64,000 nucleotides of DNA from Primorskyibacter aestuariivivens. Its GTDB lineage: Bacteria > Pseudomonadota > Alphaproteobacteria > Rhodobacterales > Rhodobacteraceae. Below the pieces are notes generated by a model, which searched no databases, was not told the origin of the DNA, and was given only the letters and a program-made list of their open reading frames with translations. The translations under genes and the position numbers were made by a program. Positions 1-8,378 of the stretch are shown in pieces (positions within the stretch are counted from its first letter, which is position 1; every line of letters starts with the position of its first letter). Where the stretch lies: contig NZ_JAQIOZ010000001.1 of the NCBI RefSeq assembly GCF_028023675.1, positions 62,001 through 126,000 on the forward strand, given 5' to 3'.

Positions 1-421
1 GGCCGGTCGTCTCGATGGTCAGCAGTTCATCGTGATTCGCTCCGCCTCGGACGGCGGCAACCTCTACGGCTCTGTCACCACCCGTGACGCCGCTGATGTG
101 GCCACCGAAGAAGGCTTCTCGCTGGATCGCAAACAGGTCATCATCCGCAGCCCGATCAAGACGCTCGGCCTGCACGACGTCGAGGTGCACCTGCACCCCG
201 AGGTGATGGTCACCATGACGCTGAACGTGGCCCGTTCGCCCGAGGAAGCCGAGCTGCAAGCCTCTGGCAAGACCATTCAGGACGCTGCCGCCGAAGAAGA
301 AGCCGCCGCCGATTATGAAATCGCCGAGCTGTTCGAAGACATCGGTTCCGCCGCGTCGGAAGACGAGGATCTGGCCGAAGTTGTCGAAGACGTGCTGCCC
401 GAGGGCGACGACGAGGACTGA
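1..421 (+). CDS. rplI: 50S ribosomal protein L9, 3' part (5' end outside window)
   Basis: This is the C-terminal part of ribosomal protein L9, which binds 23S rRNA domain V near the L1 stalk. The frame is open from base 2, so the true start lies upstream. The visible portion carries the C-terminal L9 domain ([11 protein letters not shown], then VEVHLHPEV), which matches the family well. It ends in an acidic Glu/Asp-rich extension of about 55 residues that is longer than in the enterobacterial protein and is common in alphaproteobacteria. A strong hairpin terminator follows 26 bases after the stop, so this is the last gene of its operon, presumably rpsF-rpsR-rplI (inferred). Confidence 0.95.
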   Translation, partial: AGRLDGQQFIVIRSASDGGNLYGSVTTRDAADVATEEGFSLDRKQVIIRSPIKTLGLHDVEVHLHPEVMVTMTLNVARSPEEAELQASGKTIQDAAAEEEAAADYEIAELFEDIGSAASEDEDLAEVVEDVLPEGDDED

Positions 422-447
422 TCTCGCCCGCAATATCTATTCAAGAC

Positions 448-476
448 GCCGCGCAGAGCAATCTGCGCGGCTTTTT
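448..476 (+). terminator. Rho-independent terminator after rplI
   Basis: A perfect 10-bp inverted repeat (GCCGCGCAGA / TCTGCGCGGC) with a 4-base loop is followed at once by five T residues on the plus strand. Confidence 0.92.
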
Positions 477-513
477 CTTTGCCTGTCGGGAATGCCCGTT
501 TACCCTACCCGAC

Positions 514-906
514 ATGGGACATGACACAATCGACGCGTATCACGCGGCACAGGCCGCGTCCGACCGCGCGATCTGCGATCGCCTGCGCCTTGGCATCGAT
601 CGCGGGCTGCCCGAGGCCGGGGCGAAGATCTGGCACGCGCATCCGGTCTGGTTTCTGGATGGCAATCCGATTGTCGGCTATGGCAAGCTGAAATCCTGTA
701 TGCGTCTCATGTTCTGGAGCGGCCAAAGCTTTGACGCGCCGGGGCTGAAATCCACGGGCAAGTTCAAGGCCGCCGAGACGCGCTACACCGATGCGGCACA
801 GATCGACGATGCTGCGCTCGCCGCGTGGCTGGCGGATGCGCGTGATATCCAGTGGGATTACAAGAATATCGTCAAACGCAAAGGACGGCTGGAGCGGTTG
901 TGCTGA
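514..906 (+). CDS. DUF1801 domain-containing protein
   Basis: The 130-residue product resembles the DUF1801 (YdhG-like) family of small soluble proteins, whose biochemical role is unknown. The recognisable core is HPVWFLDGNPIVGYG followed by a hydrophobic strand and FWSGQSF, with a basic tail ending KRKGRLERL. There is no signal peptide or membrane segment. No clear Shine-Dalgarno sequence precedes the ATG at 514, so the start is only the best available one. It sits alone between the rplI terminator and a methyltransferase gene 76 bases downstream on the same strand. Confidence 0.75.
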   Translation: MGHDTIDAYHAAQAASDRAICDRLRLGIDRGLPEAGAKIWHAHPVWFLDGNPIVGYGKLKSCMRLMFWSGQSFDAPGLKSTGKFKAAETRYTDAAQIDDAALAAWLADARDIQWDYKNIVKRKGRLERLC

Positions 907-982
907 GGCGGATCACTTTGTGGTCGACGGGTTTCACCCGCGTCGGCTAGGCTGACCGAATTGCCAGACAGGAGCGATTTTC

Positions 983-1783
983 ATGGCCGATCCTTTTCAA
1001 AATGTGGATGCCGCAGGCCCCGAATTTATCAAGGCCTTTGCCGACGCGATGGATGTCCGGCAGTCGGACCCGACGATGGAGCGCATCGTCGCGGCCTATC
1101 TCGGGCGGCTTGAGTTTCCGCCTGACAGCCTGACCGTGGAAATCGGCGCAGGCGCGGGTGCCGTGTCGCGCCGCATCGCCGCCCATGCCGCCCCGGCGCA
1201 GGTCACGGGGTTTGAACCCTCTGAGGGTTTTGTGGCCGAGGCGCGGGCGCGGGCCGCAGATCACGCAAACCTGAGCTTTGAGCAGGCCGATGGCACCGCG
1301 CTTCCGCTGGAGGATGGCGCAGCACAGAATGTCATCCTGCACACCGTGCTCACACATGTGACCGATCCGGGTGCTCTTTTGACCGAGGCCGCGCGCATCC
1401 TGCGCCCCGGTGGCAGGCTGGTGGTGGGCGATGTGGATTTCTCCAAGGCCACCTTTGCCAATGCCCCGAATGACCCGCTGGATGTCTGCGCGCGCGAATT
1501 TGCCCGCTCTTACGTGACCGACGCGCATCTTGTGGGTAAGCTGCGCAGCCTGATCGCCGCGACAGGTCTGGAGCTGGAGCATTTCGGCATGGACAGCCGC
1601 GTGGTCACAACCCCGGACCAGATGCGCCCCTGGGTCGAGTTTACGACGCGGGACATGGTCACAGCGGGGTTGATCGGCGAAGACATGGCCCGCGCGCTGA
1701 TGGCAGAGCATGACCGGCGGGCGGAAGCGGGCACGCTTTATGGCTATCAGGCCTTTGCCACGGCTGTGGCGCGCAAGACCTGA
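983..1783 (+). CDS. Class I SAM-dependent methyltransferase
   Basis: A 266-residue soluble enzyme expected to transfer a methyl group from S-adenosylmethionine to an unknown acceptor. Motif I is VEIGAGAGAVSRRIA (about residues 52-66). Motif II is the acidic turn in GFEPSEGFV. A GTALPLEDGAAQ segment and the post-core RILRPGGRLVVGDVDF (about 135-150) complete a Methyltransf_11/25-type fold. AGGAG lies 10 bases before the ATG at 983. The C-terminal 80 residues have no motif I recognise, so the substrate cannot be named. It converges with the DUF2189 gene. Confidence 0.85.
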   Translation: MADPFQNVDAAGPEFIKAFADAMDVRQSDPTMERIVAAYLGRLEFPPDSLTVEIGAGAGAVSRRIAAHAAPAQVTGFEPSEGFVAEARARAADHANLSFEQADGTALPLEDGAAQNVILHTVLTHVTDPGALLTEAARILRPGGRLVVGDVDFSKATFANAPNDPLDVCAREFARSYVTDAHLVGKLRSLIAATGLELEHFGMDSRVVTTPDQMRPWVEFTTRDMVTAGLIGEDMARALMAEHDRRAEAGTLYGYQAFATAVARKT

Positions 1784-1802
1784 CGGCAGACCCTGCGAAT
1801 GA

Positions 1803-2606
1803 TCACGGGTCCCCGGCCACTTCCCGGGCGACAACCCGCGTATAGAGATGCCAGGTGGTGTGGCCCAGGATCGGCAGGGTGAAGATCAGCCCCAGAAAGG
1901 CAGGCACCAGTGACAGCACCATGGTGACCGAGATAATCGCCGCCCATGTGAGCATGACAGCTGGGTTTTCCCGGACCACCTGAACCGAGGTCAGCATGGC
2001 CGTGACAAAATCGATATCACGGTCCAGCAGCAGCGGCATAGCCACAACGGTCACCGAAAACAGCACCGCCGACAAAAGCGCCCCTGCACATGTGCCGACG
2101 GCCAGAAAGGTCCAGCCCGCAGGCGTGAAAAAGACGATGTTCAGGAAGCCCCAGAAATCCGAAAAAGACGCGTCCTGAAGGATGATGGCCAGCCAGAGCC
2201 GTACCTGGTAACTCCACACCCAGAAAATGAACAGGGTGACAAAGGCCATCCAGCCCATTTCGCGCTTGCGCTGATGGGCCATGACGGTAAGAACATCCAT
2301 CCATCCGAAAGCCTCGCCCTTTTGCCTGCGACGGGACATCTCGTAGAGACCGGCGGCGGCGAACGGCGCGACCAGAGGAAAGCCGATGGCGGCCGGAATG
2401 ACCATCCAGATCTTGCCCAATCCGACCAGCGCCCAGACGAACAGCATGCCAAAGACCGCATAGAACAGCCCGAAAAAGCCGCTCATGACAGGGCGTGCGA
2501 GAAAGTCGGCAAACCCGGCTTTCAGCGATGCCTTGATATCGTCCACCGTGACGCTGTTGACCCGTGGCGCGCTGCGCGGATGTGCCCCTTCTGTGCTGGA
2601 TGACAT
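1803..2606 (-). CDS. DUF2189 family integral membrane protein
   Basis: The 267-residue product has the DUF2189 layout: a soluble N-terminus with VNSVTVDDIKASLKAG, then about six hydrophobic helices, with charged RRRQKGEAFGW and HQRKREMGW loops. Members are inner-membrane proteins of unknown function common in Rhodobacteraceae. The ATG at 2606 was chosen because GGGGGAAA lies 5 bases upstream; an in-frame ATG at 2621 has no comparable site. It converges with the methyltransferase and lies downstream of trigger factor on the same strand, but the tig terminator separates the two. Confidence 0.8.
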   Translation of the reverse strand: MSSSTEGAHPRSAPRVNSVTVDDIKASLKAGFADFLARPVMSGFFGLFYAVFGMLFVWALVGLGKIWMVIPAAIGFPLVAPFAAAGLYEMSRRRQKGEAFGWMDVLTVMAHQRKREMGWMAFVTLFIFWVWSYQVRLWLAIILQDASFSDFWGFLNIVFFTPAGWTFLAVGTCAGALLSAVLFSVTVVAMPLLLDRDIDFVTAMLTSVQVVRENPAVMLTWAAIISVTMVLSLVPAFLGLIFTLPILGHTTWHLYTRVVAREVAGDP

Positions 2607-2734
2607 GACAGTTTCCCCCATTCGGGGCGTACCAGTATTTGTCCCGGCGACAAAACCGGCATCGCCCGCCGATACCAAGGGTGCCTCAGGACCCGCAAAT
2701 GGGCAAGACCCGGGCGCAAGAACACCCCGGACAC

Positions 2735-2763
2735 GAAAAAGGCCGCCCCGAGCGGAGCGGCCC
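2735..2763 (-). terminator. Rho-independent terminator after tig
   Basis: Read on the minus strand, GGCCGC pairs with GCGGCC across a 10-base GC-rich loop and runs into a five-T tract, 24 bases after the tig stop. Confidence 0.85.
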
Positions 2764-2786
2764 TCTCAATCCAATGAGCGATGACG

Positions 2787-4118
2787 TTACTCTTCGTCGA
2801 GCTCTTCGACGGCTTTCTGCAGCTCTTCCTTGGAGACCTCTTTCTCGGTTACCTCGGCCAGCTCCATGATGTAGTCGACAACCTTGTCTTCAAAGATCGG
2901 GGCGCGCAGTTGCTGCTGCATCTGGGCGTTTTGCTGCACGAATTCAAAGAACTGGCGCTCCTGACCCGGGTACTGACGGGCCTGGTTCATGATCGCCTGT
3001 GTCATCTCGGCGTCAGAGACCTGTACCTCGGCCTTCTGGCCCAGTTCGGCCAGCAGCAGGCCCAGACGCACGCGGCGCTCGGCCAGTTTGTTGTGCTCGT
3101 CGGTGGGTTCGATCTCGCCGTGGTCATGCCCCTGCACTTCGGGGTTTTCCTCGTGCCACAGCTGATGCGCGATCTGCTTGGCCTCGGCCTCCACCAGCGA
3201 CGGCGGCAGGTCAAAGGACACGATCTCGTCCAGCTGGTCGAGCAGCGCGCGCTTGGTCACGGCACGCGACGCGCCGACATATTCCGCTTCCAGACGTTCC
3301 TTGATTTGCTCTTTCAGGGCATCAAGGCTCTCGGCACCGAATTTACCGGCCAGTTCGTCATTGATCTCGGCGGCCACCGGTTCCTTCACCTCTTTGATGG
3401 TGCAGGAGAACACGGCCTCTTTGCCGGCCAGATGCTCGGCCTGATACTCTTCGGGGAAGGAGACGGTGACGTCTTTTTCTTCCTCGGCCTTCACGCCCAC
3501 CAGTTGCTCTTCGAAACCGGGGATGAAGGAGTTGGAGCCCAGCACCAGCGGGTAATCCTCGGCAGAGCCACCCTCGAACGCTTCGCCATCCACCTTGCCG
3601 ACGAAATCCATCACGACCTGATCGCCGTCTTTCGCCTTGGAGCCTTTGCGGCGCGATTTGAAGTCCTGCGCGGTCTCGGCCAGGTTGGCCAGCGCTTCGT
3701 TCACTTCGTCGTCACCGGCCTTGGCGACCATCTTCTCAAGCTTGAGCGATTTCAGGTCCACTTCGGGGATCTCGGGCAGCGCCTCATAGGACATCTCGAC
3801 ATTCACGTCGTCGCCTTCTTTCCAGTCCTCGTTGGTCATCTTGACCTCGGGCTGGAGCGCGGGGCGGTCGCCGCTGTCCTCGAAATGCTTGTTCATCGCA
3901 CCGTCGATGCTTTCCTGCATCGCTTCGCCCAGCAGACGCTGACCGAATTGCTTCTTCAGCAGCGGCATCGGGACCTTGCCCTTGCGAAAGCCCTTCATCT
4001 CGATCTCGGGCTGTGCTTCGGCCAGCTTTTCGTTGACCTTTTCGTCCAGCTCGGCCGCGGTGACGGTGATCGCGTAGCCGCGCTTCAGTCCTTCGTTCAG
4101 GGTCTCGGTGACCTGCAT
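2787..4118 (-). CDS. tig: Trigger factor, ribosome-bound chaperone
   Basis: This 443-residue protein is trigger factor, the chaperone with peptidyl-prolyl isomerase activity that meets nascent chains at the ribosome exit. The ribosome-docking signature GFRKGKVP appears about 45 residues in. A central FKBP-like domain follows ([15 protein letters not shown] through [16 protein letters not shown]), then a long helical C-terminal domain ending in an acidic tail. The length fits the family. The ATG at 4118 has AAGGA about 9 bases upstream and starts [10 protein letters not shown] as in homologues; the longer open frame upstream is not needed. In many bacteria clpPX follows tig, but that is not the case here. 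Confidence 0.97.
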   Translation of the reverse strand: MQVTETLNEGLKRGYAITVTAAELDEKVNEKLAEAQPEIEMKGFRKGKVPMPLLKKQFGQRLLGEAMQESIDGAMNKHFEDSGDRPALQPEVKMTNEDWKEGDDVNVEMSYEALPEIPEVDLKSLKLEKMVAKAGDDEVNEALANLAETAQDFKSRRKGSKAKDGDQVVMDFVGKVDGEAFEGGSAEDYPLVLGSNSFIPGFEEQLVGVKAEEEKDVTVSFPEEYQAEHLAGKEAVFSCTIKEVKEPVAAEINDELAGKFGAESLDALKEQIKERLEAEYVGASRAVTKRALLDQLDEIVSFDLPPSLVEAEAKQIAHQLWHEENPEVQGHDHGEIEPTDEHNKLAERRVRLGLLLAELGQKAEVQVSDAEMTQAIMNQARQYPGQERQFFEFVQQNAQMQQQLRAPIFEDKVVDYIMELAEVTEKEVSKEELQKAVEELDEE

Positions 4119-4247
4119 GTTCTCTCGTCCTTCATGGTGGTTCGCGCAACCGCGCCGCAACAGGGCCGCAGCCGGGTGGGAAAATCTCGCCGTGTAATAT
4201 TGGTCAGGCGGGCGCTGTGCAAGCGTGAATCCGGGGTGAATCCGGCC

Positions 4248-5675
4248 TCATTGCCCGGTTTCAAAGCAGAAGGCGCGCTCTGGTGTGCCGACACAGCGCG
4301 GATTGGTGTCAAAAGCTCCCTCTCCCAGCGCTGGTGCGACGGTGGCAACGGCACCATTCAACGAAATGGTCGGCGTGTCCTGGCCGCGCCGCTCCCTGCC
4401 TGTTACACGGATCGCTTCGCCTGCAACATTGGCTTCCCAAATGTAGCTGCGTGTCGCATCGCCGTAAAAGACCTGCTGAAAGGAGACGGTACACGGCTCT
4501 TTCGCCGTCACTGTCCCACCAGCGAGAAGCGTGCAGGTTGTCTGCATGGTCGCGCTTGCCTCGGGGAAGGTGACGTCAGCGGTGAGCGCGTCACGCCCGT
4601 TCATGATGGCGGCAAGTTCCCTCAGCGGGACTTGCGGTGGATAGAACTTCCACGCCTCGGCCTGAGCAGAAAAGGATGTCTGCCCTCCGCCCCAGTCGTC
4701 AATGAGCGCGCGGCCCCACAATTCGTTCTCTTCGGTGCGCCCCAGTTCGCCGGAACAGGTATAGCCCCCTTCATCGAAAATCCCCATCTCGAAGCGAACG
4801 GTCCGGCCCTCTTCCTCGAACCTGTTCCACGTCCGGTCCATGCCGGTATATATCCGGTAGAAGTCGGGCACGGTGCTTGACCGCCCGACAGTGGGCAACG
4901 ACAGCGCGGCACCGGGTCGCCGGGCCATGTCACACAGTTGGCCAACCCGATCCCGGGTCAAGCCCTGCGGCACCGGCAGGCCCACCAGATCAACGCCATA
5001 GGCCTGGGCCGCGCCAACTGTATCAAGATACCCCAGCACCTCAGGCGGGACCGACAACATCTGGTCAATCAGCTTGGGCGACAATTCCAGCGTGTCAGCG
5101 CGCGACATAAGCTGCGAGATCGCCTGCACGGCCAACCGAAACGCCTTGTCCACCGACTCCTTGGAATAGTCCCCGCTGGGCACATCGAGGCTCGGTGCAT
5201 GAAAGGCGAGTTCCCCGCCAACATGCAGGTTGCGGGCCGGAAAATTGCCATGCTGGCCTTCGCTGGATTGCCCGGCCAGGAAAAGCACGGCACAGGCGCT
5301 GTGGCATTTATCGCCAGCGGCCACCATCGTCGCCATGTTGCGCAGGATGAAGGTGCCCTCCTCTTCGCTGTAGCCCTCCTTGATATAAAGCGCCATGCGC
5401 ACCGCCTCGGCCAATGATCCGCCGGGGCTGTCGAGACAGATCATCGGGTGGGGACCACTGTTGACGGACTGCGCCCCGCCAACCACTGGCAGGCCAAGCG
5501 GTGTGACCTCGTCGCGCACAAATGCCTTGAACCGGTCCAGATCCCCAGTTTCGATTGGCCCGGATATCTTGACCGCGCAACGGTGCGGGTTTTCCTGCAA
5601 AACCGTGAACTCGGCGGCTTCTGCCGCCGCGCCCGATACAGCCATGCAAAGTGCAGCAATCGCGGTCCGAACCAT
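4248..5675 (-). CDS. Exported ClpP/crotonase-fold protein (COG3904-like)
   Basis: A 475-residue protein with an N-terminal signal peptide (about residues 1-21, ending AEAAEF). The first half looks like the ClpP-type fold found in periplasmic COG3904 proteins: LDSPGGSLAEAV near residues 81-92 forms the oxyanion region, and GDKCHSACAVLFLAG near 121-135 places Ser126 where ClpP-like proteases carry the nucleophile. The second half (residues 250-475) has paired cysteines and no domain I recognise. Protease activity is an inference; a catalytic His/Asp was not identified. The gene stands alone upstream of tig with no shared operon signal. Confidence 0.65.
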   Translation of the reverse strand: MVRTAIAALCMAVSGAAAEAAEFTVLQENPHRCAVKISGPIETGDLDRFKAFVRDEVTPLGLPVVGGAQSVNSGPHPMICLDSPGGSLAEAVRMALYIKEGYSEEEGTFILRNMATMVAAGDKCHSACAVLFLAGQSSEGQHGNFPARNLHVGGELAFHAPSLDVPSGDYSKESVDKAFRLAVQAISQLMSRADTLELSPKLIDQMLSVPPEVLGYLDTVGAAQAYGVDLVGLPVPQGLTRDRVGQLCDMARRPGAALSLPTVGRSSTVPDFYRIYTGMDRTWNRFEEEGRTVRFEMGIFDEGGYTCSGELGRTEENELWGRALIDDWGGGQTSFSAQAEAWKFYPPQVPLRELAAIMNGRDALTADVTFPEASATMQTTCTLLAGGTVTAKEPCTVSFQQVFYGDATRSYIWEANVAGEAIRVTGRERRGQDTPTISLNGAVATVAPALGEGAFDTNPRCVGTPERAFCFETGQ

Positions 5676-5841
5676 TCTGTAATCTCACTGTTGATACGTT
5701 TCCCCTGTTTTGGCGCGGACCTACGCCGGGGTCAAACCGGTTGACCGGACACGGCAAACCGCGCCGGTGGCCGCGCCCCTTGGCTTGACAATCCTGCGTT
5801 GCGCCAACACATTCAGCCGTCCGAATAATAGATATGTGCCC

Positions 5842-6606
5842 ATGCCCCAGGACCCTTTGCGCGACAGACTTCAATCCCTCATCGAAGCCCAGGGGCGCAA
5901 ACCCGCGGAACTGGGCGCGGCGATTGGCATCGACGAAAGCGCGCTCACCGGCTTTCTCGATGGCAGCACCCCCGAGGGGCCCTCCTTTGCGACCATGTCG
6001 CGCCTTGCGCGGGAATTGGGCGTGAGCCTGTCCTATTTCGATGAACAGGAAGGCGATTTCGAAATCGCCAGCGCCCGCGACATTGACCAGCAGGCCTCGC
6101 GCCTGTTGACTGATGTATTCCGCACCGCGCGGGCCAAGATGCTGGCACAGGGCAGCCGCCCGACCATGGACTGCATCGTCGCCTGGTGGCAGGAGACTGG
6201 TGGCAAGCTGGAAAACTGCGAGACGCTCCTGCCCTATGTCGATCTGGTGTCGGCCTCGGGTCAAGATGGCGCGCCGGAAGTCACCCATATCGGGCCGCTT
6301 GGCTTGTCAGCGGAGACGCTGAAATCCAACGACGCGTCCAAGCTTCAAACGTTCATCGAAAAGCTCAACGATGCGGACATGAACGAGTTGCGCACAACCA
6401 TCGCAACCGTGAGCAGGATCGGCGTCGGCATGGTCACGCCGCAATCCCGGATCGTTCCGGCCACGCGTATCTCGGATTCGTTCCGGGTGGATTTCGTGCG
6501 CCTTATGTTGCCCGTCACGGATAAAAAGGGCGCGCCCTACGTGCTGAATTTTTCGACCTTGCTCAGCGTGTCGTCACCCAGGAAATATTCCGGCGACCGG
6601 GTGTAG
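5842..6606 (+). CDS. HTH (Xre-like) protein with unknown C-terminal domain
   Basis: The 254-residue product begins with a Cro/C1-type helix-turn-helix (residues about 1-60: RDRLQSLIEAQ, AAIGIDESALTGFLDG, then MSRLARELGVSLSYF). The remaining 190 residues have no domain I can name but look globular and soluble, perhaps a PAS-like sensory region (VDLVSASGQDGAPEV). The ATG at 5842 was chosen because the upstream part of the open frame is unlike the protein; there is no clear ribosome-binding site, and a GTG two codons earlier is possible. Its last 70 bases overlap the opposite-strand gene ending at 6537. Confidence 0.6.
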   Translation: MPQDPLRDRLQSLIEAQGRKPAELGAAIGIDESALTGFLDGSTPEGPSFATMSRLARELGVSLSYFDEQEGDFEIASARDIDQQASRLLTDVFRTARAKMLAQGSRPTMDCIVAWWQETGGKLENCETLLPYVDLVSASGQDGAPEVTHIGPLGLSAETLKSNDASKLQTFIEKLNDADMNELRTTIATVSRIGVGMVTPQSRIVPATRISDSFRVDFVRLMLPVTDKKGAPYVLNFSTLLSVSSPRKYSGDRV

Positions 6607-7268
6607 AACCGCGCCGCGTGGCACAGATCGCAGGCGGGCAAGGCGACCAGGTACTCATTCGACGTCCGCCCCGGCACCTCGCTCAGCCAGGTCTGCGCCC
6701 CCGGCACCTGTACCGTGTAGCCATAAAGGCTGGCCAGCCCGCGTTCGACATCGGGCTTGCGGATAAAGGCGTATTGCCAGTCCGTGCGCCAATGGATCTG
6801 GCAATAGCAGAACAGCAGATGGGTAAAGAGACTGTAGAGGTTCCGTGACCCGCGCGCCTCGGGGTGGAAAAAGAACTCTCCCAGATAGGCAACGCGCCCC
6901 CGGATGCTTGTAACGGCCGCAGGCGCATGACGTTCAGAGATGGAGTCCATCGGGATGCTGTACATGCGCGCATAGGACCGCAGCCAGAACGCGCTCAGGC
7001 TTTCCGAACCGAGCCGATCCAATCGTGCCGCCACACCCGCGATGTCCCGGCCATCCTTCTGCAGGAACAGCCAAAAGGCTTCTTCCTTGGACAGATCGTG
7101 AAATTCGGTGGACAACATGGGGGTAAACCCGTGTTTCTGCATGGCCCGCATACGCGCCTGGCCACTATCCAGATCTGTTGTCGGCTCAACGGAAATACCG
7201 CGCTCGGTCAACCCGCGTTCGCACAGGGAAAAGAACCGGGCCACGTGGAAATCTTCTGTGCCAAACAT
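6537..7268 (-). CDS. Unknown protein, possibly GNAT-fold
   Basis: A 243-residue soluble protein not matched to a named family. The segment LGEFFFHPEARGSRNLYSLF followed by a helix and then RGLASLYGYTVQVPG resembles the acetyl-CoA-binding strand, helix and closing strand of GNAT acyltransferases (compare HPExRGxG and ALYGYx). The classical glycine-rich pyrophosphate loop is degenerate, so this is tentative. The ATG at 7268 has AGGGGC 5 bases upstream and was preferred to the longer frame. The 3' end overlaps the convergent HTH gene by 70 bases, and the two may form a functional pair. Confidence 0.5.
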   Translation of the reverse strand: MFGTEDFHVARFFSLCERGLTERGISVEPTTDLDSGQARMRAMQKHGFTPMLSTEFHDLSKEEAFWLFLQKDGRDIAGVAARLDRLGSESLSAFWLRSYARMYSIPMDSISERHAPAAVTSIRGRVAYLGEFFFHPEARGSRNLYSLFTHLLFCYCQIHWRTDWQYAFIRKPDVERGLASLYGYTVQVPGAQTWLSEVPGRTSNEYLVALPACDLCHAARFYTRSPEYFLGDDTLSKVEKFST

Positions 7269-7560
7269 GTTTTGCCCCTGAAACGACCTTCGTCCGCGAT
7301 CACGACAGGGCGGTTCCGACAGGGTTGAACACAACCCACAAGTCTCAACTCCGCACTGTCTCAGCCATGTTCGTTAAGATGATCAGGGGATTTTGGCCAG
7401 CCGAAGCCGCAAAAACGTTAACCTTCGGGTCATTCTTGTCTCACGCAGGGCCATGATGACCGGGCAGCCGCAGCTGTGCCGAGGTCTTTGACGCGGGTGA
7501 GAGTTCAAACCTCGAACCGGATCGGCCTCAAGTCGCCCAAGGCGGTAGACCAATCCGAAG

Positions 7561-7645
7561 TGGTGCGGGTGGAGGGACTTGAACCCCCACGCCTTGCGGC
7601 GCCAGAACCTAAATCTGGTGCGTCTACCAATTTCGCCACACCCGC
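7561..7645 (-). tRNA. tRNA-Leu (anticodon UAG)
   Basis: Read on the minus strand, the gene folds as a class II tRNA of 85 nt including an encoded CCA end. The acceptor arm is GCGGG...CCCGC, the D-loop contains TTGGTAGAC, and the anticodon stem CCAGA/TCTGG encloses TTTAGGT, giving anticodon TAG. A long variable arm (GGCGCCGCAAGGCGT) and a T-loop GTTCAAGTC follow. The long variable arm and discriminator A fit leucine. The roughly 290 bases up to the gene ending at 6537 hold no supported feature. Confidence 0.97.
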
Positions 7646-7815
7646 ATCCGACGCAGGGCATACCTACGTGACGGGGCATTTAGCAAAGCTTTTCGGGCGA
7701 TGCGAGAGGAAAGCCGCAGGAAAATGCCCCGCCGCGTCACAAAAAAGCCGCGACATTTACCGGCTGTTGTCCTATTCTTGCGAAAAAACCGAGGCAGGAA
7801 CAAACAGGTACGCCC

Positions 7816-8346
7816 ATGAAACCGAAAACGGTCGGGCGCCACGCGGGGACATCCCCGGTTCGGGACGAATCCGTCCCGAGCAACGGCGCGCATTCTCAGG
7901 ACAAACTTTCCCGAAACAACGGGCTCATGCCCGGCACGCGGCTCTTGACGCTGGATGGCGAATTGCCGGTTGAGTTTCTCTCTCCCGGCGACCGCATCAT
8001 CACCCGCGACAGCGGCATGGCGGTGCTGCGCGACCTGCGGGTCATGGATGCGGATTGTGAAACGGTTACAGTGCGCGCCGGATCGCTGGGTCATACCCGC
8101 CCCGATGCCGATATGGTGCTGCCCGCCACGCAGCGGGTGCTGGTGCGCGACTGGCGTGCCGAGGCGCTGTTCGGAATGAAAGCGGCGCTGGTGCCGATCA
8201 AACGGCTGGTGGACGGTGATTTCGTCTCGGTGGGGCCGAGGCGGCGGATGCGGCTGATCCAGCTGGTGTTCGACGTGCCGCATATCCTTTATGCCGACGG
8301 GCTTGAGGTGGAAAGCGCCGTGGCGGAGCGGGCGACCACCGCGTGA
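7816..8346 (+). CDS. Hint-domain protein with lost catalytic residues
   Basis: The 176-residue product resembles the C-terminal Hint (hedgehog/intein-like) domain family that is abundant in Rhodobacteraceae. Recognisable blocks are MPGTRLLTLDGELPVEFL followed by SPGDRIITRD, RVLVRDWRAEALFG, and FDVPHILYADGLEVES. Self-splicing Hint domains start with Cys or Ser before the PGT motif. Here that position is Leu-Met, and the block-B segment expected to hold His reads LPATQRV. Autoprocessing is therefore unlikely (inference). There is no signal peptide or repeat domain; the first 35 residues are polar. A weak AGG precedes the ATG. It converges with nnr. Confidence 0.7.
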   Translation: MKPKTVGRHAGTSPVRDESVPSNGAHSQDKLSRNNGLMPGTRLLTLDGELPVEFLSPGDRIITRDSGMAVLRDLRVMDADCETVTVRAGSLGHTRPDADMVLPATQRVLVRDWRAEALFGMKAALVPIKRLVDGDFVSVGPRRRMRLIQLVFDVPHILYADGLEVESAVAERATTA

Positions 8347-8352
8347 CGTAGC

Positions 8353-8378
8353 GGTGCGCCGTGACGGCGCACCCTACA
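8353..8378. repeat. Short palindromic repeat, copy C
   Basis: Perfect 10-bp arms GGTGCGCCGT / ACGGCGCACC enclose one base and are followed by CTACA. The tail CACCCTACA is shared with the copies at 8878-8902 and 12030-12055. The TAG stop of nnr (minus strand, 8374-8376) lies inside the tail. The hairpin may also end transcripts from both convergent genes, but no T-tract follows. Confidence 0.7.

Noticed and set aside
2781-4880. A 699-codon open frame on the plus strand
   Set aside because: It runs antisense to tig and the ClpP-like gene; it has no homology pattern and arises from the high GC content.
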